Shown: positions 19,347-29,357, counted from the stretch's first letter. The stretch: 64,000 nt of DNA from Erysipelotrichaceae bacterium (GCA_003543215.1 DPJD01000001.1:74637-138636), one strand, 5' to 3'. The notes: generated from the sequence alone by a model not told the origin. Program-made: numbers and translations.

Positions 19347-20971
19347 TGATCTTTAATGATTTGGATGAGATCCGCTTCATTGGGTTCGATCATCAGTGTG
19401 GAGTAGTTACTTATGTTTACCATTCCGGGTTTCGCATCCGGAATTTTCTTTAGGTCTTTGACTTGAACCATTTGAACTTCTACTTTGGCACTGCCACGTG
19501 CTTTTGAATAATAGGCCGCAAAGCTTGCCGCAATTTCAATCAGATCCTTATCCTCACTGTTTTGAAGCAAGACATGGGAACCATGATAAGCTGAGGCATG
19601 GAACCAGAGATCTTTCTTCTGACCAATCTTGAATGTGATCTGTTCATTCTGAAGATTGTTTTTACCAACATAGATGCGTGCATCCCCGAAATGGAGTTGG
19701 ATGATATTCAACTTCACTTCCTTCTTACGCTTTGGCGCATGTCTTTGTTTGAGGTAGCCTTCACGGACCAATTCTTCACGAATCTCAATCGCATCGTTGA
19801 CGCTGGCTAACTCAATTTGTTCACTCAAACTCGTGAAATAATCAATTTCATTTTGATTCAATTCCAATTGATGGGTGATATGGACTTGGCCTTTTTTTCC
19901 TTTGTTATATTTTTGATAATAACGTTGTGCATTCTGTTTGCCATCGTACTTATCATCCAAAGGAATATGAATGATTTCATCCGTCTCAAAGTCTTTGGTT
20001 TCAAATGACTTCAATCCTTTTGGGACTTGCATTCCATAAGCGTAGAGATAATCACCATAGCTTCGCCACTTCTCACAATCCAAGGCATCATCCATCGCTT
20101 CCAAGAGTTTAGGACGTTTTTGTTTGGCTTTCTTAAGCTCACGATTGATGAACTTGATCAGATCACCACTGTGCTGCTTAATACGTTCTTTCTCTTCCAA
20201 TGCCTGATAGACATGGTCCAAACCTTCCATTAAAGGATACTCGGTAAAGCTTTGATTCAAGTGACTGAGTTCGATGCAGTGATAATCACTGGCTTTTTCA
20301 TCCGACACAAAACAAAGTTCCGAATGCTCGATTTGATTCATAATGGATTCAAACGTTTCGCCTTGTTTCAAGCGGTGATCGACTTCACGTGCTAATAAGG
20401 GTGAGAAGCCATGGAATTGATCCATGAGTGATAATGTAGGATCATAAACACTTGTGAAAGGATTTTTTCGATCGCTTTGTTCAGGGTAGTTATAAACCGC
20501 ACCCGGATGAATGGTGCGCTTAGTATTTTCATAAGGGGGGATACGCTTCAAGGCATCGATGACACGATCCTGATCATCCACAAACACCACATTGGCGTAT
20601 TTGCCCATGAGTTCAATCATCAATCGATACTGATGGAGATCGCCCAGTTCATTACGTTTTTGAATTTTGAACTCCACAACGCGATCTAAACCGATCTGCT
20701 GGATGCTTAAGATCAAACCATCTTCCAAATGTTTCCGTAGAAGCATGACATAATTACTGGGTTCTTGCGGGTATACAAAGTTCTGATTTGAGAATTGTAA
20801 ACGATTGTGTACGGAATGCGCAGATAAAAGGAGTTGCAATTTAGCGTCGTGATTGCGTACAATAAAAACCAACTCATTTTCAGAGACATGATAGATCCGT
20901 TGGATCTTTAAGGGTGTCTGTGCGCTGAGTTTTTGAATGATGCGATTTAAGAAGAGTCCGTCTAGTGCCAT
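19334..20971 (-). CDS. rqcH: Ribosome quality-control factor RqcH (NFACT family)
   Basis: A 545-residue NFACT protein. RqcH binds stalled 50S-peptidyl-tRNA complexes and recruits tRNA-Ala to add alanine tails that mark peptides for proteolysis. The N-terminal NFACT-N domain starts MALDGLFLNRIIQKL, a central coiled coil follows (about 260-400), and the C-terminal NFACT-R domain contains DLWFHASAYHGSHVLL and AAYYSKARGSAKVEVQ. The start at 20971 follows GAGGAAC at normal spacing; an upstream in-frame extension to 21163 crosses the divergent gmk promoter and is rejected. A TATAAT (minus strand) sits about 20 nt upstream. Confidence 0.93.
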   Translation of the reverse strand: MALDGLFLNRIIQKLSAQTPLKIQRIYHVSENELVFIVRNHDAKLQLLLSAHSVHNRLQFSNQNFVYPQEPSNYVMLLRKHLEDGLILSIQQIGLDRVVEFKIQKRNELGDLHQYRLMIELMGKYANVVFVDDQDRVIDALKRIPPYENTKRTIHPGAVYNYPEQSDRKNPFTSVYDPTLSLMDQFHGFSPLLAREVDHRLKQGETFESIMNQIEHSELCFVSDEKASDYHCIELSHLNQSFTEYPLMEGLDHVYQALEEKERIKQHSGDLIKFINRELKKAKQKRPKLLEAMDDALDCEKWRSYGDYLYAYGMQVPKGLKSFETKDFETDEIIHIPLDDKYDGKQNAQRYYQKYNKGKKGQVHITHQLELNQNEIDYFTSLSEQIELASVNDAIEIREELVREGYLKQRHAPKRKKEVKLNIIQLHFGDARIYVGKNNLQNEQITFKIGQKKDLWFHASAYHGSHVLLQNSEDKDLIEIAASFAAYYSKARGSAKVEVQMVQVKDLKKIPDAKPGMVNISNYSTLMIEPNEADLIQIIKDHQVK

Positions 20972-21018
20972 AAGTTCCTCGTGTTGTCCATTATACCATG
21001 GACAAAAGTGAATTTGGA

Positions 21019-21047
21019 TTGACACCTCGGACTTGCTTGCGTATGAT
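21019..21047 (+). promoter_or_regulatory. Promoter of gmk
   Basis: TTGACA (21019-21024) and TATGAT (21042-21047) with a 17-nt spacer, 21 nt upstream of the gmk start, which has AAGAGGGT as ribosome binding site. Confidence 0.8.
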
Positions 21048-21068
21048 ATTCGATAAAGAGGGTACAAG

Positions 21069-21638
21069 ATGAAAAAAGGTTTACTGATTATATTGAGCGG
21101 ACCCAGTGGTGTGGGTAAAGGTACCGTCCGAAGTTTATTTGTGAATGACCCTGCGTTGAACATCGCGTTCTCGATTTCGATGACGACCCGTAAGCAACGT
21201 AACGGAGAAGTGGATGGGGTGGATTATCACTTCGTCACACAGGAACGTTTCAAGGAAGCCATTGAAAACGATGAGCTTTTGGAATATGCCGAATTTGTTG
21301 GAAACTTTTATGGAACGCCAATGGACAAGGTTGAAGAATTACGTCTACAGGGCAAGAATGTGCTCTTGGAGATTGAAGTCCAAGGTGCGATTCAAGTCAA
21401 AGCTAAAGTTCCAGATGCCTTGACGATCTTCATTGTTCCACCAAGCATGGAAGAGTTGGCGAAACGTATCACGGGACGTAAGAGCGAAGCACCTGAAGTG
21501 GTCGCGAAGCGTTTGGAAAAAGCAAGTAAGGAGATGGAATTGGTGGGTCAATATAAGTTTGTCGTATGCAACGATGATCCTAAATTAGCCGCTGAAATCA
21601 TCGCACTCATCATCAAAAGACATATGGAAATGGCCTAG
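21069..21638 (+). CDS. gmk: Guanylate kinase
   Basis: A 189-residue enzyme phosphorylating GMP to GDP. The P-loop SGPSGVGKGT (10-19) and the GMP-binding region TTRKQRNGEVDGVDYHFV are clear, followed by EYAEFVGNFYGTP. It is a little shorter than typical (about 205) at the C terminus, where it ends MEMA within a terminator stem. In most Bacillota rpoZ follows; here the next gene, 35 nt on, is priA. Confidence 0.94.
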   Translation: MKKGLLIILSGPSGVGKGTVRSLFVNDPALNIAFSISMTTRKQRNGEVDGVDYHFVTQERFKEAIENDELLEYAEFVGNFYGTPMDKVEELRLQGKNVLLEIEVQGAIQVKAKVPDALTIFIVPPSMEELAKRITGRKSEAPEVVAKRLEKASKEMELVGQYKFVVCNDDPKLAAEIIALIIKRHMEMA

Positions 21639-21654
21639 CCTTCCATATTTTTTT
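21622..21654 (+). terminator. Intrinsic terminator after gmk
   Basis: ATATGGAA / TTCCATAT stem (8 bp, 11-nt loop containing the gmk stop codon) followed by seven T. Confidence 0.75.
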
Positions 21655-21657
21655 ATG

Positions 21658-21673
21658 TGGTATAATTGTTCCA
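21658..21673 (+). promoter_or_regulatory. Extended -10 promoter, probable leaderless priA mRNA
   Basis: TGG-TATAAT (21658-21666) is a consensus extended -10. Six nucleotides later comes the priA ATG at 21673, with no Shine-Dalgarno sequence. Confidence 0.7.
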
Positions 21674-23811
21674 TGACACAACGCATTGATGTTTATATCG
21701 AACATAAACATTATCAGATCAATCAAAAATACAGTTATTTAAGCGATGAATTCGCTCGTATTGGCATGCGTGTCAATGTCAATTTCAATAATCAAAAGTG
21801 TGTGGCTTTTGTGGTCGATACACATGCATATGATCCTGAAGAAGCATTTCCCTATGAACTCAAATGGATTGAAGATCGCATCGATGATGAACCGATTCTA
21901 AATGAAGAGCTACTGGATTTGGGACTGTGGATGTCCGAAATGACCTGTACACCTTTGATCAGTTGTTTTCAAGTCATGGTTCCCAAAGCACTACGCATGT
22001 CCAAAACCAGCATCAAACCACAAATGGAAAAATGGCTTCATTTAGAGATGATTCCTGATAAAGTCACATTGAAACAAGCACCGATCATCGAGGCTTTGCA
22101 TAACCAAGATCTTCCCGCCACACAACTGAAAGAATACAGTGGTGTTTTGACTGGCTTGATTAAAAAAGGCATCATACGTGCCTATCTTCAAGAGAAGAAC
22201 TATTTGGTTAAAGATTACCAAGCACACGAAAGACCTTATGCATTGAGTCCAGCACAGATCGATGCGCTTGAGCAAATCAAAGCTTCATCGCAGAATGTCG
22301 TGTGTCTTTTTGGAAAGACAGGTTCCGGTAAAACAGAACTCTATCTCACCTTGGCCGAAGAAGCCATGCAGGATGATTTACAAAGCTTGATCATGGTTCC
22401 GGAAATTGCCTTGACACAACAGATGGTCGATCGGGTGACGGAACGCTTTGGGACGGACGTGGTGGTATACCATTCGCATTTAAGTGACCATGAACGTTAT
22501 CTTCAATACAAACGGATTCAAAACAATGAAGCTAAATTGGTGGTCGGCACACGTTCTGCCGTCTTTTTACCGTTTAATAAACTCGCAATGATCGTCTTGG
22601 ATGAAGAACATGACAGTTCCTATAAACAAGATAATATGCCTTTTTATCATACCCGCGACATCGCCATCAAACGTGCTGAACACTTCAATGCGAAAGTCAT
22701 TTTAGGCAGTGCTTCACCCAGCTTTGAGACCTTTGCGCGTGCGCAAAAAGGGGTTTATGCCCTTGTGGAACTTGAAGATCGTGTCAAAGGCAAGTTGCCT
22801 CATATTCAATTGGTAGACAATCCTGTCTCATCGAAACAACGCCTGGCTAAAGAGACCAAAGCTCTTATTCAAGAGGTCATCGATGAAGGTAAACAAGTCG
22901 TCATCCTTTTGAATCGCAGAGGCTATGCGCCAGTTTTACAGTGTACCGAGTGTCAAAGGACTGTGGACTGTGAAGCCTGTGATCGTCCATTGGTATATCA
23001 TAAAAATGATTCAAGCATGAAATGCCATCTCTGTGGACACAGCGAGGCAATGCCGAGACAATGTCCACATTGTGGAAGCACGAATCTTAGGATGATGGGT
23101 TTGGGAACACAACGCGTTGAAGAGGAACTTCAAGAAGCTTTTCCTACTGCACGTATCTTACGTATGGACCGCGATGCGACCCAAGTGAAGCATGGTCACC
23201 AAAAGATCTTAGATCAATTTAATAAACATGAAGTGGATATCCTTTTAGGAACACAGATGATTGCCAAGGGCTTGGATAATCCTTTGGTAGGGGCATCCAT
23301 CATTTTGAATGTGGATGTGGCTTTGATGAAAACAGATTATCGCAGTGTTGAGGATGCCTTTGCCTTGATGCTTCAAACCGCAGGCCGCAGTGGTCGTGGG
23401 GATGGGGAAGCACACGTCATCATTCAAACCGATCTTCAGAAACATATGGTCTATCCCGCCTTACTTAATCATGATTTCAAACGTTTCTATGTTCAAGAAA
23501 TGAAGTATCGTAAGATCGCGCAGAATCCACCTTACACCTATCTCATCAATCTGAGTTTATTTGGCAAAGATGAACAAAAACTCTATGCGAATGCCTTGCA
23601 TATCATGCAGGCTTTGCAGGATGAACAAATCAAAGTATTAGGTCCCAGTGATTTGGGTAAACGTATCCATGTCTACTATCAACGTATTCTAATTAAAGGT
23701 AAAGACCTCCACTATATGCGTAAGCATTTGATGGATGTCTTAAATCGAGAAGTCAAATATCATAAGTGGGACTGTCAAATCGATGTCAATCCCTTGAAAG
23801 GACTGGAATGA
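21673..23811 (+). CDS. priA: Primosomal protein N' (replication restart helicase PriA)
   Basis: A 712-residue superfamily 2 DNA helicase that reloads the replisome at collapsed forks. N-terminal DNA-binding domains (about 1-190) precede Walker A GKTGSGKTE (about 214-222), DEEHD (motif II) and a zinc-binding insertion with paired cysteines (CTEC, CEAC, CHLC, CPHC). The late GTQMIAKGLDNP and QTAGRSGRGD are helicase motifs V and VI. Start at 21673 rather than the in-frame ATG at 21655, which lies upstream of the -10 box. It overlaps rsmB by 4 nt; fmt, usually between them in Bacillota, is missing. Confidence 0.94.
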   Translation: MTQRIDVYIEHKHYQINQKYSYLSDEFARIGMRVNVNFNNQKCVAFVVDTHAYDPEEAFPYELKWIEDRIDDEPILNEELLDLGLWMSEMTCTPLISCFQVMVPKALRMSKTSIKPQMEKWLHLEMIPDKVTLKQAPIIEALHNQDLPATQLKEYSGVLTGLIKKGIIRAYLQEKNYLVKDYQAHERPYALSPAQIDALEQIKASSQNVVCLFGKTGSGKTELYLTLAEEAMQDDLQSLIMVPEIALTQQMVDRVTERFGTDVVVYHSHLSDHERYLQYKRIQNNEAKLVVGTRSAVFLPFNKLAMIVLDEEHDSSYKQDNMPFYHTRDIAIKRAEHFNAKVILGSASPSFETFARAQKGVYALVELEDRVKGKLPHIQLVDNPVSSKQRLAKETKALIQEVIDEGKQVVILLNRRGYAPVLQCTECQRTVDCEACDRPLVYHKNDSSMKCHLCGHSEAMPRQCPHCGSTNLRMMGLGTQRVEEELQEAFPTARILRMDRDATQVKHGHQKILDQFNKHEVDILLGTQMIAKGLDNPLVGASIILNVDVALMKTDYRSVEDAFALMLQTAGRSGRGDGEAHVIIQTDLQKHMVYPALLNHDFKRFYVQEMKYRKIAQNPPYTYLINLSLFGKDEQKLYANALHIMQALQDEQIKVLGPSDLGKRIHVYYQRILIKGKDLHYMRKHLMDVLNREVKYHKWDCQIDVNPLKGLE

Positions 23812-25052
23812 AAGCACGACGCTTAGCCTATGCCATCTTGAATGATGTGATCAATGAGAAACAATACGCCAATCTGGCGCTTAAACAACGACTACAGGAA
23901 GTGGATCTCATTGATCAACCTTTAGTCACCTCAATCGTCTATACAACGCTTCAACACCAACGTTTCTTACGTCATCTATGGCGAAAACATACGGTAAGCA
24001 AACCAGATCGTAGAGTAGCGGTTCTATTGGACAGTGCCTGTGCACAATTGGTGAAGATGGATCGCGTTCCCGACTATGCAGTATTGAATGAGAGTGTTGA
24101 ACTGTGTAAAGAAATTGAAAAACACAGTGTGAAGATGGTCAATGCGGTCTTGCATAAGGTCATTCAAAATCCATTCGAAGTGGATTCGAGCTTAGATCCG
24201 CTTGAAATCTTTGCGATCGAAAAATCCTTACCGACATTTGTGATCAAGTTATGGATCAACCACTATGGTGAAGAGCAGATGCGTAAGATTGCGGAAGCTT
24301 TGATGGAGCCAGCTCGTTTGTGTGGACGCATCAATACCCTTAAGATCGATCCTGAAGAAGTGTTCGACACCTATGGGGTTGAAAAGGGGACTTTGAGTCC
24401 AAACGCTTTTTATATGGAGGACAATCTCTTACAATCGGATTGGTTCAAAGAAGGATCGGTATGGATTCAAGATGAAGCCAGTCAAATGGTCAGTGATTTT
24501 GTGGAAGCAAAACCTGGCATGAAAGTCTTGGATGCATGTAGTGCACCGGGAACGAAAGCAGCCGGAATTGCTTGTCATATGAACAATGACGGTTGGATCG
24601 ATGCGGTTGAGCTTCATGAAGCACGCAATCGTTTGATTGAACAGAAGATGCGTCAACTTGAGATCGACATCGTCCATGTGAAAACCATGGATGCGCGGAA
24701 TATTAAAGACGAGTTCAAGCAGGAATATGATCGTGTCCTATGTGATGTACCGTGTAGCGGATTAGGTGTCTTACGTCGTAAAGCCGATATCAAACTAAGG
24801 CTGAAGCCAGAAGCCTTGGATGAATTACAGAAACTACAAGCGGAGATCTTGGAATCTGCACAAAGCTGCTTAAAAGTGGATGGACGCTTGGTTTATTCAA
24901 CTTGTACTTTGAATCGTAAAGAAAACGAAGGTCAAATCAAACAATTCCTCAAGAAACATGATAACTATGTTCTTATTGATGAGAAAACCATCTTCCCAGA
25001 TCAATATGGAAGTGATGGTTTCTACATGGCAAAACTTAAACGAATTGCTTAA
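23808..25052 (+). CDS. rsmB: 16S rRNA (cytosine967-C5)-methyltransferase
   Basis: A 414-residue RNA m5C methyltransferase for C967 of 16S rRNA. Residues 1-130 form a NusB-like RNA-binding domain; the SAM domain has LDACSAPGTKA (about 243-253), and the two cysteines of the mechanism occur in CDVPCSGLG (about 313-321) and STCTLN (about 364-369). Start at 23808 gives the ATGA overlap with priA; the longer reading inside priA is rejected. Confidence 0.94.
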   Translation: MKARRLAYAILNDVINEKQYANLALKQRLQEVDLIDQPLVTSIVYTTLQHQRFLRHLWRKHTVSKPDRRVAVLLDSACAQLVKMDRVPDYAVLNESVELCKEIEKHSVKMVNAVLHKVIQNPFEVDSSLDPLEIFAIEKSLPTFVIKLWINHYGEEQMRKIAEALMEPARLCGRINTLKIDPEEVFDTYGVEKGTLSPNAFYMEDNLLQSDWFKEGSVWIQDEASQMVSDFVEAKPGMKVLDACSAPGTKAAGIACHMNNDGWIDAVELHEARNRLIEQKMRQLEIDIVHVKTMDARNIKDEFKQEYDRVLCDVPCSGLGVLRRKADIKLRLKPEALDELQKLQAEILESAQSCLKVDGRLVYSTCTLNRKENEGQIKQFLKKHDNYVLIDEKTIFPDQYGSDGFYMAKLKRIA

Positions 25053-25055
25053 ATA

Positions 25056-25071
25056 TGGTAAGATACTGATA
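25056..25071 (+). promoter_or_regulatory. Extended -10 promoter, probable leaderless rlmN mRNA
   Basis: TGG-TAAGAT (25056-25064), then 6 nt, then the ATG at 25071. No ribosome binding site upstream. Confidence 0.6.
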
Positions 25072-26111
25072 TGAAAAAAACGATCTATGATTTTACATAT
25101 GAACAACTCAACACATGGTTGATGGATAAAGGGGAAAAGAGCTATCGTACGAAGCAGATTTTCCAATGGTTGTATCGCAGACGCATCACGGATTTCGCAA
25201 TGATGAGTGATATCAAACAAAGTTTGATTGAAACATTCAATGAGAACTTTGTGATCGATCCGATCAAACTCAAACAACGGCAGGCCAGTAAAGATGGGAC
25301 CGTTAAATACCTTTTTGAACTTCAAGATGGTTTCCTCGTAGAAACGGTTTTGATGCAGTTTGATTACGGAAAATCGGTCTGTGTGAGCTCGCAAGTCGGG
25401 TGTAACATGGGTTGTACTTTCTGTGCGAGTGGCTTATTGAAGAAGAATCGTGATTTGAGTGCGGGTGAGATGATGGCGCAAGTCATGTACGTTCAGAAAG
25501 AATTGGATGTACGTGATGAGCGTGTTTCACACATCGTCATCATGGGCACAGGTGAACCTTTCGACAACTATGACAATGTCATGGACTTTTTAAAGACGGT
25601 CAATCATGATTTGGGCTTAGCCATCGGAGCTCGTCATTTGTCGGTTTCGACCTGTGGTATCGTCCCTCGCATCAAACAATTCGCGCGGGAACATGTTCAA
25701 TACAACTTGGCAATCAGTCTCCATGCGCCAAATGATGCATTACGCAGTAAGTTGATGCCCATCAATCAAGCTTATCCCTTAAGTGAATTGATGGATGCTT
25801 TAAAAGAATACTCAACGTTGAACAATCGACGTATCACTTTGGAATACATCTTATTGAAAGATGTGAATGATCAGCCGGAACATGCGACTCAACTTTCAAA
25901 ATTGGTTAAAGGCATGAATGCCTATGTCAATTTGATTCCTTACAATGTGGTGGATGAACACGGATTTCGAGCCGTCGATGTGGCTTCCGCTTTGAAATTC
26001 TACGATAAATTAATGAAATTGGGTGTCAAGAGCACCTTGCGCAAAGAAAACGGTGGCGACATCGATGCGGCGTGTGGACAACTTCGTGCTAAAGCTGAAG
26101 GTAAGCTATGA
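25071..26111 (+). CDS. rlmN: 23S rRNA (adenine2503-C2)-methyltransferase
   Basis: A 346-residue radical SAM enzyme that methylates A2503 in 23S rRNA (and A37 in some tRNAs). The cluster motif CNMGCTFCAS (about 111-120) follows the N-terminal TKQIFQWLY helical domain, and the GTGEPFDNYDNV stretch and C-terminal CGQLR cysteine used in the methyl transfer are present. Only 18 nt separate it from rsmB, yet it has its own -10 box. It overlaps the phosphatase gene by 4 nt and so starts the rlmN-stp-prkC-rsgA-rpe-thiN string. Confidence 0.95.
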   Translation: MKKTIYDFTYEQLNTWLMDKGEKSYRTKQIFQWLYRRRITDFAMMSDIKQSLIETFNENFVIDPIKLKQRQASKDGTVKYLFELQDGFLVETVLMQFDYGKSVCVSSQVGCNMGCTFCASGLLKKNRDLSAGEMMAQVMYVQKELDVRDERVSHIVIMGTGEPFDNYDNVMDFLKTVNHDLGLAIGARHLSVSTCGIVPRIKQFAREHVQYNLAISLHAPNDALRSKLMPINQAYPLSELMDALKEYSTLNNRRITLEYILLKDVNDQPEHATQLSKLVKGMNAYVNLIPYNVVDEHGFRAVDVASALKFYDKLMKLGVKSTLRKENGGDIDAACGQLRAKAEGKL

Positions 26112-26842
26112 TCATTCAAGGGATTACAGATATTGGTAAAATCAGACGTATCAATCAAGATAATTTTTTAATCCTCCAAAATAAAGACGTTCAATTGATG
26201 TTGGTAGCCGATGGTATGGGCGGTGCGAAAGCAGGTGAGATCGCATCACTTTTGGCCTGTGAATCGATCGAACGTCAATTTAATGGAATGGATTTTAATG
26301 AACTTACGATCATCGAGGCAAAACAATGGCTCAAGAAAGCCATTTTAACAATGAATAAAGAAGTCTATCAGGCGTCTGTGGAAAATCCAGATTACAGTGG
26401 CATGGGAACGACAGCTGTGGCAGCCCTGTTCTTTGAGGATGTGTGCCTTGTGGCAAATGTCGGGGACAGTCGGTGTTATATCGTCAACACAGCGCATGAA
26501 TTTATCCAAATAAGTATTGATCATTCTTTGGTCAATGAGATGGTCCGCTTGAAACGTATCACCGCTGAACAAGCCAAGACCCATCCGCAAAGATCGGTCT
26601 TGACCAATGTTTGTGGTGTCATTCCAAACATCGATATCGATATTTTTGAAGTCCATGATTTCAGCCTGGTCATGTGTTGTAGCGATGGCGTCCATTCGAT
26701 GTTGGATGACCGTGAGATATTCAGCTTGTTGAAATCTAAAGAGACAACGGCTTCCAAGGTTCAACACATTCTTCACCATGCCAATCTTCATGGTGGTTTG
26801 GATAATATCACACTGACTATAGCTGAGCGAGGTCGCCTATGA
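26108..26842 (+). CDS. prpC: PP2C-family Ser/Thr phosphatase (PrpC/Stp)
   Basis: A 244-residue metal-dependent phosphatase, counterpart of the PASTA kinase that follows. PP2C motifs: TDIGKIRRINQDNF near the N terminus, ADGMGGAKAGEIAS (about 36-49), GMGTTAVAAL, ANVGDSRCYI and CSDGVHSML. These supply the aspartates that hold two Mn/Mg ions. It overlaps rlmN and prkC by 4 nt each. Together with the kinase it reversibly phosphorylates cell-wall and translation proteins in related bacteria. Confidence 0.94.
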   Translation: MIIQGITDIGKIRRINQDNFLILQNKDVQLMLVADGMGGAKAGEIASLLACESIERQFNGMDFNELTIIEAKQWLKKAILTMNKEVYQASVENPDYSGMGTTAVAALFFEDVCLVANVGDSRCYIVNTAHEFIQISIDHSLVNEMVRLKRITAEQAKTHPQRSVLTNVCGVIPNIDIDIFEVHDFSLVMCCSDGVHSMLDDREIFSLLKSKETTASKVQHILHHANLHGGLDNITLTIAERGRL

Positions 26843-28488
26843 TCGAACGTTTAGCCAATCGATATCAGATTTTGAAAAGACTCGGTGAGGGGGGCATGGC
26901 CGATGTTTATCTCGCCCATGACGAGCTCCTCAATCGTGAGGTTGCCATCAAAGTCTTAAGAGGAAATTTAGCCTTGGACCCCGTAGCGCTTTTGCGTTTT
27001 CAACGTGAAGCCAATGCGGCCAGTGGTCTGAGCCATCCCAATATTGTGGAAGTCTACGATGTCGGTGAGGAACAAGGTCATCATTACATCGTCATGGAAT
27101 ATGTCCGTGGTAAGACTTTGAAACAACTCATCCAACAACGTGGTGCTTTAGAGAAGAAAGAAGCCTTGGCGATCATGGATCAATTGGTTTCAGCTGTAAA
27201 TGAAGCACACAAAAACAACATCATCCATCGTGACATCAAGCCTCAAAACGTTTTGATCAAAGACGATGGGACAGTGAAAATTGCGGATTTTGGAATCGCA
27301 ACCGTTGCGGATGCTTTACAATTGACGCAAACCGATACGGTCTTAGGTTCGGTACACTATCTTGCCCCAGAGCTGGCACGTGGTGAATCCGCCTCCATGC
27401 AAAGTGATATCTATTCGCTTGGCGTCTGTTTTTATGAACTCTTAACAGGTGAAGTTCCTTTTCGTGGTGAATCACCGGTTCAAGTCGCGATGAAACATCT
27501 CAAAGAAGAGATGCCCAGTGTTTTGGATTTCAATCCAAGTCTACCAATGTCAATTGAAAACATCGTTCTTAAAGCGACGGCTAAGAATCGTATCCATCGT
27601 TATAAGACAACGGATGATTTATTAGTCGACCTTAAAGAGAGCTTGATGGATAAAAACAAACAGGCAAAACGGGTTGAATTTGTCCAAGGTAAAGATGGGG
27701 ACGAGACGATCATCTTACAAAAGGTCAATACGGTTAAAACCGATCGCAAAGCGGATGTTCGACGACTCTATTGGGGTATTGGTTTGGTTGTCTTGGCTAT
27801 GTTGGCATTGACACTCATCTTGGCATTAAGTGGTATCTTCAATCCTGAGTACAATATGGTTGAAGTCCCAGATCTTATGAACAAAACATTAAGTGAAGCG
27901 CGTGAAGCTTTGTTTGATTCTGGTATTGAAATCGCACCAAACATCAATTATGAACTCACAGATGATGTGGAAGCAGGGAAGATCGTTAAGATCACGCCAA
28001 GTGTGGGAACCTTGGTTGAAAAGGGATCGACCATCAATATCACCTTAAGTGAAGGCATGTATTATGTGGTCAAGGACTACAAGAATCTGCCCTTTGAAGA
28101 AGTGAAACTGGATTTGAAAGACACTAAAATCACCATCCGCGTGGAATATCTTGCGAGTCAGGATGTCGCACAGGGCATCATCTTAGATCAAAGTCTTTTA
28201 TTGCCTGGAACCAAACTCAATCCAAGTCGTAGTTATGAGATCAAATTCGTGGTCTCAGCACCGGTTGAATTCTTGATACCTCAGATCGTTGGTTTGAATG
28301 TCGCACAAGCCCAAGCACAACTCGAATCCTTGGGTGCGGTGGTCTATTTAAATCAATTATCGACCGAGAACATGAGTGAAGAAGAACTGAATAACTTGGT
28401 TCGTGATGTGGTGGTTTCCATTACACCAGAACCATTGACATACTATACACAAGGGGGCAATAATTTTATTGTCTTAAGCTACTATTAA
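26839..28488 (+). CDS. prkC: PASTA-domain Ser/Thr protein kinase
   Basis: A 549-residue membrane kinase that senses peptidoglycan or lipid II fragments. Kinase domain (about 1-270): glycine loop GEGGMADVYLA, VAIKVL lysine, HRDIKPQN catalytic loop (about 131-138), DFGIAT. A transmembrane helix spans about 310-333. Outside are three PASTA repeats (about 340-404, 405-472, 473-548), the last ending in a Gly-Gly-Asn tail. Three repeats match Bacillus PrkC. Stop and rsgA start overlap by one base. Confidence 0.95.
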   Translation: MIERLANRYQILKRLGEGGMADVYLAHDELLNREVAIKVLRGNLALDPVALLRFQREANAASGLSHPNIVEVYDVGEEQGHHYIVMEYVRGKTLKQLIQQRGALEKKEALAIMDQLVSAVNEAHKNNIIHRDIKPQNVLIKDDGTVKIADFGIATVADALQLTQTDTVLGSVHYLAPELARGESASMQSDIYSLGVCFYELLTGEVPFRGESPVQVAMKHLKEEMPSVLDFNPSLPMSIENIVLKATAKNRIHRYKTTDDLLVDLKESLMDKNKQAKRVEFVQGKDGDETIILQKVNTVKTDRKADVRRLYWGIGLVVLAMLALTLILALSGIFNPEYNMVEVPDLMNKTLSEAREALFDSGIEIAPNINYELTDDVEAGKIVKITPSVGTLVEKGSTINITLSEGMYYVVKDYKNLPFEEVKLDLKDTKITIRVEYLASQDVAQGIILDQSLLLPGTKLNPSRSYEIKFVVSAPVEFLIPQIVGLNVAQAQAQLESLGAVVYLNQLSTENMSEEELNNLVRDVVVSITPEPLTYYTQGGNNFIVLSYY

Positions 28489-29357
28489 TGGGAAAAGCAC
28501 GCATCATCAAAATCATTTCGAATCGTTATACCATCCTTACCGAAGCTAAAGAACATTTGATTGCACAGGGCAGTGGTAAGCTAAAACTTGGGAAGACACC
28601 TTTAGTTGGGGATATGATTGATTATGAACCACGTGAAGATGTCATTGTGATGACGTCTATTTATGAGCGACACAATACCTTGATTCGTCCATCCATCGCC
28701 AATGTCGATCAAGCTTTGATCGTCATGAGTGCCGTAAAACCGGATTTCTCGACGCAATTGGTAGATCGTTTTGTTTGGTTGGTGCGACATGCCCAAATCG
28801 AACCTGTCTTGATTGTGACTAAGTTGGATCTTGTGAATAAAGATGACCCTATGTTCAAAGCCTTGGATGTGTATGAACAGAGTGGCATGACGGTGATTCG
28901 TGTCGCACGAGGCCAAGAAATCATAGGTTTAGAAGCCTGTATTGAAAATAAGATATCGGTTTTGACAGGTCAAAGTGGTGTGGGTAAATCTTCACTTTTG
29001 AATCGTTTGAATCCGGAATTCGTGCTTAAGACCCAGGAAATATCCAAAGCTTTGGGTCGTGGCAAACATACGACACGCCATGTCCAACTTTATGAGATCG
29101 CTGGTGGTTGGGTTGCGGATACACCGGGTTTCTCTTCACTTGAGTTTGGATCGATTCCACTCAATGAATTGGAAGGCTTGGTTCGTGAATTCGATCCTTA
29201 TCGTGAGCACTGTCAATTTAGGGATTGTTCACACAGCAATGAACCGAAATGTGCCGTTAAAGATGCGGTTAAAGCGGGATTGATCGATACGGATCGTTAT
29301 ACGCATTATCTTGAAGTACGTCAACTCATCCAAGATGAAAGGAAAACATACAAATGA
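28488..29357 (+). CDS. rsgA: Ribosome small-subunit GTPase RsgA
   Basis: A 289-residue circularly permuted GTPase that helps late 30S maturation. An OB fold comes first, then G4 (VTKLDLVN), G1 GQSGVGKSSLLN (about 161-172), and G3 DTPGF, in the permuted G4-G1-G3 order. The C-terminal zinc knuckle has HCQFRDCSHSNEPKCAV with the expected Cys/His ligands. Overlaps prkC by 1 nt and rpe by 4 nt. Confidence 0.95.
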   Translation: MGKARIIKIISNRYTILTEAKEHLIAQGSGKLKLGKTPLVGDMIDYEPREDVIVMTSIYERHNTLIRPSIANVDQALIVMSAVKPDFSTQLVDRFVWLVRHAQIEPVLIVTKLDLVNKDDPMFKALDVYEQSGMTVIRVARGQEIIGLEACIENKISVLTGQSGVGKSSLLNRLNPEFVLKTQEISKALGRGKHTTRHVQLYEIAGGWVADTPGFSSLEFGSIPLNELEGLVREFDPYREHCQFRDCSHSNEPKCAVKDAVKAGLIDTDRYTHYLEVRQLIQDERKTYK

